Shown in pieces: positions 46,951-57,333 of a stretch of 64,000 nucleotides of DNA. Numbering within the stretch: position 1 is the first letter of the stretch; each line of letters begins with the position of its first letter. The translations under genes were made by a program, and so were the position numbers. Source of the stretch: Nicotiana tabacum (Eukaryota > Streptophyta > Magnoliopsida > Solanales > Solanaceae); NCBI RefSeq assembly GCF_000715075.1, contig NC_134097.1:68233190-68297189 (forward strand), in the 5' to 3' direction. The notes under the pieces are model-generated. The model saw only the letters and a list, made by a program, of their open reading frames with translations. It had not been told where the DNA came from and searched no databases.

Positions 46951-48071
46951 ACTGGGCAGTGCGTATAAGTACTCTATTTCGGACCTTTGAGTTATTTTAT
47001 CACATTTTGAGTTAGGGAGCTTGGATTTGGGAGATTATGGAGGTGATTTTCACCACATGGAATGGGGTTAGTATTTTTAACTCGACTTTGATTATATTCC
47101 GTGATTCCATAATCGTTTTTGGCATTTAATTGATGATTTCGAAAGAGAAATTGGGGGTTCTGTCTAAACTTTCCTAAAGTGAATTTTTGAGTTTTAAACA
47201 TTGATCCGAAGTCAGATTTGAGTGAAATTAGTATGGTTGGACTCGTAATTGAATGGGTTGTCGGATTTTGTTAGTTTTGTCAGGTTTCGAGGTATGGGCC
47301 CGTGTTTGACTTTTTTGTTGACTTTGAGTAAATGAGTAAGGATTCGACCTTTATCATTTGGGATTGTTTCCTTAGGAATTATTTGACGTATTTGAGTTGC
47401 TTTTCGCTAGTTTCGAGTCGTTTGGAGGTTGATACACGCGGGATGGCATTTCTAGAGTGTTGTTTGGCTTGCTTGGTATTGGATTTGTCTTGTTCGAGGT
47501 AAGTAACATATCTAAACTTGGAATTTAGGGTATTTATCCCTGTGAAACATGTTATTTGTATTATGTTTGGGTGACGCACATGCTAGGTGACGGGCGTGTG
47601 GGAGTGCACCATGGTAAACATTAACCGGTTTGATTTTTGTACTGAGTTGCTATCCAGTTTATCTGTGAAATTCTTGCTTGTTAGAGTAATTGAGCTGTGA
47701 TTCATGCTAGAAATCATGTTTAGGATATTTGCGTATTCGGTTGAGACCTAATGAGGTTGTTTATGTTATTTTGAGTTATCATATTTAACTGCAATTATAT
47801 ACTCAGACATGGTTCATCATTTGCATATCATATCTCAGTCTACTTATCATTAAATATTACATCATATGTTATCATTGTTTGGGCCGAGTGGTACGAGATT
47901 GTGAGCCCTTGAGACTTGAGAGGTTGATGATTGAGGTGGGCCTGAGAATCGTATTGTGAGTTTTATTGTGGATCGGGTTGCACACTGCAGCATGCCTATA
48001 GGCTTGTGATTAGCTTTTGGGCAGGATCCACCTCTTCGGAGTCTGCAATACCAGCAGTGAGCGCAGGTACG

Positions 48072-48176
<105 letters not shown>

Positions 48177-48364
48177 TGAGGGGCTTATGATCCTGGCACT
48201 CGTACAGTGCTAAGTGATTGTGTGTGTGTGATGAAGTGGGCATTTGAGACTGAAAACTTGAGTATGTTTCAGGGTGAGAATACCTGGGAATATCACCATG
48301 AAATCATTCATATGACATGCATACTTGGCATGTAGGCATAGAGAAGCCTTTTTCTTATGCTATG

Positions 48365-48574
48365 TGTAGACATATAATTTTTGACCTTCCCCGAGATTTT
48401 ACACATTTTAGCGTTTAAATATTTTGTTTAGGTTTAATAACGCTATTTTAACTAGTTTTGACTCTTTTACTTTATTTTATAACAAAAATAAAAATTACAA
48501 AAATATTTTCTTTTATTTAGCTAGTTGATATTTTATCTAGTTACTTTTAGTTTATCTATCTTTCATTTCATAAA

Positions 48575-48632
<58 letters not shown>

Positions 48633-49063
48633 CTCCTCTTTGTTTTTAAAAATATTAGTATTTTTTATAGGAATATTATTTTAATTTTGCGATAACTTTA
48701 ATCTAATCCTATTTTTATTTTAGTATAATATTTGAAAAATACCAAAAATAGTTTCATTATATTTTCTTATCTTAACTTAAAGCCATTAGTATTTTATAGC
48801 AACATGTCAACATTTTTACTATGATTTTCACTTGTTTTTTTTTTCTACTTTTATTTTGAGTATAATAATTCACATAAAAGATATATATAAAAAAATATAC
48901 AGTTTCATAATATAATATGGTTATATCTTAATTATTGGGAATGAATCTTATTTTTTTTAAGGGAAAAGATTAGTTTGGTTAATTATGGATTTCTATAATT
49001 GAAAAGCCCCAAATTTGAAGAGAAAACTATCCTGTATAGCCCTTCAAAATTTTAATAGCCCAT
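48365..49063 (+). repeat. 5' fragment of a second Ogre-like LTR
   Basis: It starts TGTAGACATATAATTTTTG, in the style of the Ogre LTR start TGTTGATACCCAATTTTT, and is AT-rich with a second (AT)n run at 48579-48631. It stops exactly where the Tekay LTR begins at 49064. The remainder would lie to the right of the nested cluster, outside the window. Confidence 0.6.
48579..48631. repeat. (AT)n microsatellite
   Basis: An uninterrupted AT repeat of about 26 units. Confidence 0.95.
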
Positions 49064-49744
49064 TGTAACGACCCAGCTAGTCGTTTAAGAATTAACGCCC
49101 CGATCCCCTATTAACTGCTTTCCTCGTATTTTATTTCAGCTATTGTGAATTTCCGGGAGGATTCGTTTGGAGTTTCAGAGTGTTTTGGGACATTTAGTCC
49201 CTAAATAAGAGTTTAAGCTTTTGAATTTGGACCGTAGTCGGAGCAGTGTGAAGACGACCTCAGAATGGAATTTCGTTGTATCTGTTTGCTCCGTTGGGTG
49301 ATTTTGGGCTTAGGTGCGTGTTCAGATTATGTTTTGGAGGTTCGTAGCATATTTAGACTTGAAATGCCGAAAGTTGAGTTTTTGAAGTTTCCGGTTCGAT
49401 AGTGAGATTTTGATCTAGGGGTCGGAATGAAATTTCGAGAGTTGGAGTAGCTCTGTAGTATTGAATATGACGTGTGTGCAAAATTTTAGGTCATTCGGAC
49501 GAGGTTTGATAGACTTTTTGATCGAAAATGGAAATTGGAAGTTTTGGAAATCCTTAGGCTTGGATTGGAGAGTAATTTGTGTTTTTAGCGTTGTTTGATG
49601 TGATTCAAAGGTCGGAATAAGTTCGTATGATGTTTTAGGATTGACTGGCAGGTTTGGTTGAGGTCCCTGGGGCCTCGGGTGAGTTTCAGGTGTTTAACGG
49701 AAGTTGAATTGGACTTAGGATAAAGATGAAATTGGTTGAACCTA

Positions 49745-49990
49745 TCATAATCGCACCTGCGTGTATTGGACAGCAGAAGCGGTTGGAGGACCACAGGTGC
49801 GGTCTGAGGCATTTTGGGCTTAGGTCGCAGATGCGGCCCATGCAGTGCAAAAGCGGCATCGCATTTGCGAAAAGGAAGTCGCAGGTGCAAAAATTTGTGT
49901 TTAATGAAAAGTCGTAGATGCGACTTGGTCTACGCAGAAGCGGGACCGCAGGTGATGTCCTAGAGCCACAGATGCGGTTCTACTATTCAG
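49745..49990 (+). repeat. CpG-motif cluster (GCAGAAGCGG type) in Tekay LTR
   Basis: About fourteen motifs (GCACCTGCG, GCAGAAGCGG, GCAGATGCGG, TCGCAGGTGC) in 245 bp, starting 680 bp from the LTR start. Confidence 0.7.
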
Positions 49991-50522
49991 AAAAGGGGCG
50001 GAACGAGGGTTTAATCTCAAAATGTGGAAAATTAATTTAGGAGCTCGGGATTGGCGATTTTGAGAGATATTTTCACCTGGGTGTTTTTGGTAAGTAATTC
50101 GTACTCGGTTGTGATTAATCTCCATGAATCTATGCTTAAATTCATCCTTTAAATTCGAATTTGGGGTGAACGTTTGGAGAAAAATTGAGAAAAGTTCTTA
50201 GGCCTAATTTTGGAGTTTTGATCAAGATTTCGATGTCGGATTGGAGTAACTTCTGTATATATGAACTCGTGAGAGTGTGAGGATTCCAAATTTGTAAATT
50301 TTACCCGATTCCGAGACGTGAGCCTGGGGGACTTTTTGGGCGATTTTCCTAATTTCGCGTATTAGCTTCGAATTAATTAGTTAAATTAGTTACTTGATGT
50401 TATAATTACATTATGCAATTGCTTTGAATAGATTTGGGCCATTGAGAGTCGGATATTCGTGGCAAGAACATGGTATTGAGTTGATTGAGCACGTTCGAGG
50501 TAAGTGTCTTGTCTAACCTTGT

Positions 50523-50543
50523 GGGGGGGACATCCCCCCCCCC
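50523..50543 (+). repeat. G7/C10 inverted homopolymer runs
   Basis: Seven G, then ACAT, then ten C. This could fold as a GC hairpin. The counterpart in copy A (near 12450) has only short runs, so they lengthened in this copy. Confidence 0.8.
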
Positions 50544-51648
50544 TAGGATTTGGAATTGTTGGTATATGAATGCGGTGCACGTGAGGTGATGAGTGCGTAC
50601 ACGTGCTAATTGTTGGAAACCTGTTTTCATTAAGTAAATTAACAGTGTTTTTTTTTCTTCTTGAGCATTACTTGTACTTTAAGCCTATTGTGTAGTATAG
50701 GGAAGCATGATTACGTGAATTTAACTGTCCTATATGCTTAAACTGTTTACGTGAATTATGTGCGGCATGTTAGAATAGAAGTCTCTATTTCTTGGTACGG
50801 ACTTGAATGAAATTGTGGATTCTTTCCTTGAGGTTGTTGTGTTTTTATTTTGGGACTACGGATGAGTATTCCAGGAGATCCCCTGCACATATATTGATTT
50901 GGATTGTAGTTCGGGATACCGAGAGATCCCCAACACATATATTGAGGATACTAAGAGATCCCTGAGTATTTACATTTTTACGGGATGGGATCCCGGGAGA
51001 TCCCCTGTTGATATTTCTGTGTACTGAGTGTGTATTGTCTGTGTTTTTTTATTTACTGATATTGTTTTGATTATACTGTTGCACCTTACACTGTCTTACT
51101 TTGTCTTATATATTGATAATCGGTAGGGCCCTGACCTTCCTCGTCACTACCCGACTGAGGTTAGACTTGGCACTTACTGGGTACCACTATGGTGTACTCA
51201 TGCCCTTTCCTGCACATGTTTACCGTGTGCAGATCCAGGTACATCGACTCAGCCATATCGTTAGCTAGGCGAGGCAATCTCTAGAAACTTTGAGGTATAA
51301 CTGTCGCGTCCGCAGACCGAGGAGTCCCTATCTACTCTCTCTCTCTTTTAGTTACAACCCTTCTATACTTTTTCTTTTGTTTAGACACTCTGGAGTTAGA
51401 ACACCTTGTAGGTATTCCACAGCTTGTGATTTCATGAGATTCCGGGTTTTGGGAAATGTAGTTTCAGTTTGAGAGTTTGTATTTTATATGCCGAGCAGCA
51501 TCTTAAACGCTTCATTATGTTATTTCTGCAGTTTTTGGCTAGTTTTATTCTGTTGTTTCTTTTTCCGCAATTTGTTAGGCTTACCTAGTCGTAGAGACTA
51601 GGTGTCGTCACAATAGTTCACGGAGGGCGAACTGGGGTCGTGACAAGT

Positions 51649-51660
51649 TGGTATTAGAGC
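51649..51660 (+). other. PBS of Tekay copy B (tRNA-Met type, one change)
   Basis: TGGTATTAGAGC, 3 nt after the LTR. The canonical sequence has C where the second T of TATT stands. Confidence 0.85.
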
Positions 51661-51846
51661 TCTAGGTTCATAGGAGTCATGAATCACAAGCTAGTTTATT
51701 AGAGTCTGGCGGATCAATACGGAGATGTCTGTACTTATCTACGAGAGGCTATGTAACCGTTAGGAAATTCCACTTCATTTGATTTCCCTGTCATGCCAGA
51801 TTTTTGACATCACAATCCTAAACCTCTGTCTTCCATTCTTTCACAG

Positions 51847-52711
51847 ATGTTGAGAACACGTGCTACCGGAGGTGACCAAACACCCACACCCCCTGTGAGA
51901 GCCGTCATAGGTCGCGGCCGGGGTAGAGACCGAGGACGTACACGCGGTGCAGCAAGAGCACATGTGCGAGCTGCTACAGAAGAGCCATCAGCTGTTCCAG
52001 TTGAAGCTCAAGCTTCTGATACGCCTACTGTTACTACTACTCCAGCACTTCAAGAGACCTTAACACAGTTCTTGAGCATGTTTGGTGCATTGGTTCAGGC
52101 GGGATTGAATTAGGTTGTACCAACTACTTCACAAATCGGGGACGGGACCCAGACTTATGCCGCCCCCACTCTAGAGCAACAAGTTCACATTGGTCAGGTT
52201 CCAGGTGTTATGGTGACACAACATGTTGTCCTAGTTCAGTGGGTGGTGAGGATTTCTCATCGAGTAGAGGACAGGTGGGTCCAGGAGAGAGAGAACAGAC
52301 GAGGTTAGGAGAGAGAGAGTATAGGGAAGTGAGGAGACCTCGTAAACCAGAGAAACCCACTGGGCCATATTTTGGAGGAAGAGTACGGCATGGTAGAGGT
52401 TTTGTGGGTCAGCCAGATCAGTTTGTATCTTAGGCTTCACAAAGTGTTTCATGTCTTCAGGGGTTTCAGAGTACCCGTACCGCACACAGTTCCCACTGCC
52501 ATGTCAGCCGCGAGGTTGTTTTGAGTGTGGTGACATAAGCCATGTGGTGAGGTATTGCCCTAGACTAGGGAGGGGTGCACCTCTACAGACTTCTCAGCCA
52601 CAGCGTGCTCTGCAGAGCTCTCAGGCTATGATCTTAGCACCAGTTGCTACCCCACCTGCTCAGCCAGCTAGAGGTGGAGGTCGGGGAGGTAGAGGTCGCC
52701 CTAGAGGGTGA
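51847..52711 (+). pseudogene. Tekay copy B gag lacking the central domain
   Basis: The N-terminal part (MLRTRATGGDQTPTPPVRAV, then LQETLTQFLSMFGALVQAG) is open for 88 codons. After VVLVQ near 52234 the sequence passes straight to VVRISHRVEDRWVQERE, skipping the retrotrans_gag core. The nucleotide join matches copy A without gaps. The C-terminal part (52451-52711) has an intact CCHC knuckle, CFECGDISHVVRYC, and an Arg/Gly-rich tail (ARGGGRGGRGRPRG). Frame changes and stops are present. Confidence 0.85.
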
Positions 52712-53207
52712 GGCTAGGCTAGATATTATGCCATTCCTACCCGTACTGAGGCTGTCACCTTTGATTCTGTCATCACACATATTGTTCTGGTTTGTCATAG
52801 GGATGCATCAGTTTTATTCGATCCAGGCTCCACTTATTCTTATGTGTTTTCTTATTTTTCCCCGCATTTGGGCATATCTCGAGATTCTTTGACTTCCCTT
52901 GTTTATGTTTTTACTCCTGTGGGAGATTCTCTAGTTGTGGATTGCGTTTATCGGTCGTGCTTGGTTCCTCTTAGTGGTTTTGAGACCAGAGTCGATTTGT
53001 TATTGCTCAGCACGGTAGACTTTGATGTTATCTTGGGCATGGACTAGTTGTCGCCCTATTATGCTATTCTTGATTGTCACACCAAAACCGTGATGATGGT
53101 TATGCCAGGTGTACAGTGAGTAGAGTAGAGGGGTACCTTAGATCATACTTCCAGCAGAGTTATTTACTTCCTTAAGTCTTAGTGTATGGTTGAGAAGGAG
53201 TGTGACT
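52712..53207 (+). pseudogene. Tekay copy B protease fragment
   Basis: FDPGSTYSYV (intact active-site motif, unlike copy A), YRSCLVPLSGFETRVDLLLL and FDVILGMD are followed by in-frame stops (TAG after GMD and more near 53115 and 53180). Cut at 53207 by the copia LTR. Confidence 0.85.
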
Positions 53208-54136
53208 GTTGGCTCAAGTAAAGGTTAAGTTTTGAAGATTGACAAAGGAATTCAGACATGAACCAGGTCCATCCCTCAAGTGCACAAAAACGGGCAGATT
53301 CGAGCATGTGGGTTGCACGTGAAGGAGATAAGCTTAACTTGGTGTATTTAATATCTCCTGATCGAAAAGGTTGCATAATTGATAAGGAAAAGGACTCCTT
53401 AATCAAAGAGAACACTATCCAAGATAGGGAAGGAGTTAGAAGTTGAAATCAACTAGAACTCTTCCACCAAGGAAGAGTTGCATCAGAACTCTAGTTATTT
53501 CTTCATCTACTAACTCTATAAATTGCAGGATGTTCTCACATTACAAGTGTTGCACAAAAATGCAGAAGTTACACGTGAATTGAGAGCAAATTAACAAGTC
53601 TTTTTGTAAGCAGTTCGAATGTGATTCAAGTGTGCAAACCTGAAGCTACATGAAACAGATTGAAGAACCAGCTCCATAAAGAGTTTTATGTGTCTTTGTT
53701 TATTTCTAGTTCAATTGTAGTAGGTGTTTTCATATTGTACCTTTCAGCTTTATCTAGAAGCAATTGTAATCAGTATTTTGAGTATTCAAGTTAGAGTTAA
53801 CTTGAAGTTGTCACAACAGTTAGAGGCTGGTTGCTACAACTGGATTAGAGGTAATCCTTAGGTTTACAAGAGTTTTGTAAATGCTGTTTTGGCTTAGTTA
53901 TATAGTGAAGTGTTGGGGAAAATCCTACTGAGTAGTAGGTCGTGGTTTTTTCACCTTTTGAGCCGGATGTTTTCCATGTAAAATACTTGTGTTCTTTACT
54001 TTCTACATTTTTTATTCCGCAACAGTAGCAGAAGGAACACATAGAAGAACCAGGTCCTTCCATAATCAGTTTAAGTGAAAAATTAGACACCACACAAATC
54101 CCCCCCCCCTCTTGTGTGGTATTGACGTATAAAACA
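53208..54136 (+). repeat. 5' LTR of SIRE-type element, about 0.93 kb
   Basis: It starts TGTTGGCTCAAG, breaking the Tekay frame after GTGAC, and ends TATAAAACA just before the PBS (the end could be 3 nt later). TATA box at 53517 (CTATAAATT). Confidence 0.82.
53517..53523 (+). promoter_or_regulatory. TATA box of SIRE-type LTR
   Basis: TATAAAT preceded by AACTC, 310 bp into the LTR, followed by a CA-rich leader. It would drive the genomic RNA of the element. Confidence 0.55.
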
Positions 54137-54141
54137 TCAAT

Positions 54142-54153
54142 TGGTATCAGAGT
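54142..54153 (+). other. PBS of SIRE-type element
   Basis: TGGTATCAGAGT, complementary to initiator tRNA-Met, 5 nt after the LTR. Confidence 0.85.
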
Positions 54154-54194
54154 AGGTTATCCTTAATAGGCTAACACCTTAGGAAAAGATCAAG

Positions 54195-54918
54195 ATGAGT
54201 GCACCACCTAGAAACTGGGAAGGGCAATCCACCACTAGGCCTCCACTCTTTAATGGACAGTACTCCTCTTGGTGGAAAAACAGAATGAGAGATCACATCA
54301 TCGGAGAAGACTATGAGCTATGGGACATTGTCACTGATGGTCCCCTGGCTACCATGAAGAAGACTGCTGAAGGAGTAGAAGTGCCAAAAACAAGAGCTGA
54401 CTGCATTGTTGAGGAATTGAGGAAATGGGAAAAGAATGCTAAAGCCAATTAATGGCTTGTGTGTGGACTTGGTCCAGACGAGTACAGTAAAATTCAAAGT
54501 TCCACTACTAAGAAAATTTGGGACACTTTTCAAGTGGCTCATGAAGGAACACCTCAAGTGAAGAGGTCCAGAGGAACATTGTTGTATTCTCAATATGAGA
54601 ATTTCACCATGAAGGAAGGGGAAACCATCCAGGAGTTGTATACAAGGTTCACTACACTGGCAAATGAACTTAAGTCTGTTGGAAGGGTTATTCTTGAAGA
54701 AGACACGGTTGAGAAAATTCTGACAAAGGTTTTGCCTGTTACTTGGGAAAGCAAAATCACTGCTATTCAAGAATCAAAGAACATTGCCACTCTTAAGTTG
54801 GATGAGCTAATTGGAAAGGAGCCTGGCATTCAGAATCACTGAAGGTGTTGATCTAGAGGAGGATGAAATGAACATGATCTCAAAGGACTTCAAGAAGTAC
54901 ATAATGAGAGGAAACGGT
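54195..54918 (+). pseudogene. SIRE-type gag, N-terminal half
   Basis: MSAPPRNWEGQSTTRPPLFNG, YSSWWKNRMRDHI and DYELWDIV form the N-terminal block of copia gag. A TAA follows AKAN at about 54450; the same frame then continues (54459-54842) with KIWDTFQVAHEGT, LYSQYENFTMKEGE, YTRFTTLANEL and TKVLPVTWESKITAI, the UBN2 type. A small deletion near 54820 shifts the frame. DLEEDEMNMISKDFKKY follows in the next frame up to the Ogre insertion at 54919. Confidence 0.88.
54914..54918 (+). other. Target-site duplication, left copy
   Basis: ACGGT directly before the Ogre solo LTR. Its partner ATGGT is at 59632-59636. The single difference is C to T at a CpG. Confidence 0.8.
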
Positions 54919-55854
54919 TGTCGCGCCCCTTTTTTTCTCGTGAAATCGGGTTTATGACATTCGAGAGGACAACTCGTTCCTTTTTGGGAATTGGGTTTGG
55001 ATTGAAGAGTCACCATCTAATGATTTAAGTGCATTAGGACACTAAGAAGGATTTTGATTTAGAAAACCAGAGATTGGGTAAGGGCTAGAAATTATCTCGA
55101 GGGAAAGGTGTTAGGCATCCCTCGAGATCCACTAGTGTGATTCCCGGCCATGCTACAATTGTGACTTTAAGTGCGAACAAAAAATAGACACGTAAGGGTT
55201 TCCAATACAAAGAGGGTTTTCACATAATGGTTGCAAGTAGTTGAAGTTGAGAGAATATAGAGAAAAGCTGAAGTTGAAGTAGTTAAAAGAGTTCTGAAAA
55301 TAAAGCAAACAAGTAAGAAAAAAGGAGGGGGGTCCTAGGTTTACAAATAATATGGATCACATCAATGCAATACCCGGTAATCACTCCTTAGAAGAGGGGT
55401 TACACGTGGGATTAGCGCACCGATCATCATATCCATATCTACCCTTTACCACCCCGTTAAGGTATTAAAACGCGGAATGGTTTCATTACTTATTGCATGC
55501 TCTTACCCGCCCCGATCCTATCCGTCCCGGAGGCATTTGGGACTACTAGTCCTAAAGGGAAGGGAGATTTAGGCTTTTGGGTTTAAAAGGACAAAATCTA
55601 AGGCGACAATCAAAAACAAGTAGAGTAGTTATGGGGAAACATATAACAGTTAAAGGCTCAAACAGGCCTCCGCAACTTAAACACAGATTGTTTAGCTTGT
55701 CTTGCACGTACTAATTATGGTCTAATTAAACTAAAAAGGGTGAGTCAGACTGTTTTGTTACATACTTCATATAAGAATTCTGAATCAGACCTGCTTGCTG
55801 GTTGTAATTAACGAAGTCTGATTTAGCTAGCTAATTTACCTTATGGCTTGCTTA

Positions 55855-56460
55855 GGTGAAACCTATAGGCATGATATCTATTAATGCAGAAGTATACTGA
55901 TTCTAGAGAAGAGGACTTATTAGTTACAGAAAACATAAGTTCTGCAAATATTAAGCAATGCTACTACTGATTTTTAGACTTATAAGCGAGATAGACGATT
56001 CAGATTTGGTTGATTACTCCTATAGGCTTGCTTTCTAGGTGTTATTGATTTTTAAACATTTATAGAAGTGCAGAAGTCCTATAGGCATGGTATCTAGAAT
56101 GTTGATTGTTATTTAAACCTATAAATTGTTTGCCTAGTGATAGATGCATATGCAGAATTCATGAAGTCCTATAGGCATGTTATCTATATGATATGCAGTG
56201 TTTGGGAATGCAGAACCTATAGACATGTTTTCTATATAAAATGCAGATCCTATAGACATGGTTTCTACGTGAAAATGCAGATCTTATAGATATATAATCT
56301 ATATGAAATGCAGAAACCGATAGACATGATTTCTATGAAATGCAGAAGTGCAGAAACCTATAGACATGGTTTCTACATATGAAATGCAGAAGCGACAGCT
56401 GTAAGCAGGATATGAGTGCAGAAATATAACAACTCCCTATGAACATGATATCTACCCCTT
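55855..56460 (-). repeat. Hairpin-motif array in Ogre solo LTR (minus)
   Basis: Eleven or so units such as CTATAGACATGTTTTCTATA followed by AAATGCAG, at about 55862, 56025, 56085, 56170, 56215, 56250, 56282, 56315, 56357 and 56435. Between 56170 and 56390 they are nearly regular (about 33-45 bp). Confidence 0.75.
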
Positions 56461-57324
56461 TTGCAAGCATGATTGACCCTCCCCTTTTCAATAAAACCCC
56501 CATAAGTTATTACAAATTATTACAGCCCGAGAAAATGAATAAAAATTACATCAGAAACTTAAAATTCCAACCAAGGAGAGCCTGATTCAGACTTCTGTCT
56601 GAAGCATGAAGCAAACCAACTCCGAAGATCAAATTTCCAAAGCATTTCTCTTATTTGGGATGTGTCAGAGTTCCCTAAGAGTCTCAAGTGGACTCCGGGT
56701 AGTGCTTACACCCAAATATATTGCAGAATTGAGTTATAGTGCAGTGTGGAAGGTCCAGCCTTCGAATGTCCAAGTTCAAAGGGAACTCAAGGTCCCAAAG
56801 CAAGGCTCATTGGAGGGGGGCAGAACTTAGAATCTAAGAGAGAGTGTAAGTGCAGAGAGGGGATTCTGGGGGAAAGCCAAGAAAAGTTAGTGGTCATACC
56901 TAGCAATTGGAGTGTCGGCACACCCCAACCAGCCTGTTAGCCATATTGTTTGGGAGTTAGGATCCCCTAAGGGATCAAGTCCAGACATGAGCAACAACTT
57001 GGATGTTTCCATGTTCTGAACTTCAACTCAAACACATAGAAGGGGATAGGGGTGCAGGGATTCACAGTAGAAACATATGCTAATAAACATTAAACATAGG
57101 CAGTAAAATAGACGGGTGTAGAAGCTGTAAAATAAACACATTGGGATGAGGCTGAAAATCAAACTAGAACATACCAGTTTCAGGGACACAAGAAAAGAAA
57201 GCAGTAGTCTTATGAAGCCAAAGTGTAAGCAAATAGTTAGAATGCTATGATTAGAGAACTATGATACTTGAGTAGTATAAAAGTGTTAAATTGAGAGTGT
57301 GTTGGTGAGAAAGGAGTCGTGCCC

Positions 57325-57333
57325 CTTTTATAG
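57325..57333 (-). promoter_or_regulatory. TATA box in Ogre solo LTR
   Basis: The minus strand reads CTATAAAAG about 2.3 kb into the LTR, at the place conserved in the other two copies. Confidence 0.6.

Larger units (their letters stand above)
49064..51645 (+). repeat. 5' LTR of Tekay copy B, 2582 bp
   Basis: TGTAACGACCCAGC at the start and GGGGTCGTGACA at the end, followed by 3 nt and the PBS. It matches copy A's LTRs in reverse. Three imperfect repeats (CGGGATACCGAGAGATCCCC type) lie at about 50860-51010. Confidence 0.92.
49064..53207 (+). mobile_element. Tekay-type chromovirus, gag-deleted copy B, interrupted by copia element
   Basis: 5' LTR (49064-51645), PBS, gag with the same internal join as copy A, and protease up to MVEKECD at 53207, where the copia LTR starts. 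The rest of pol must lie beyond the copia element, outside the window. GTGAC (53203-53207) is the candidate target-site copy. Confidence 0.88.
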
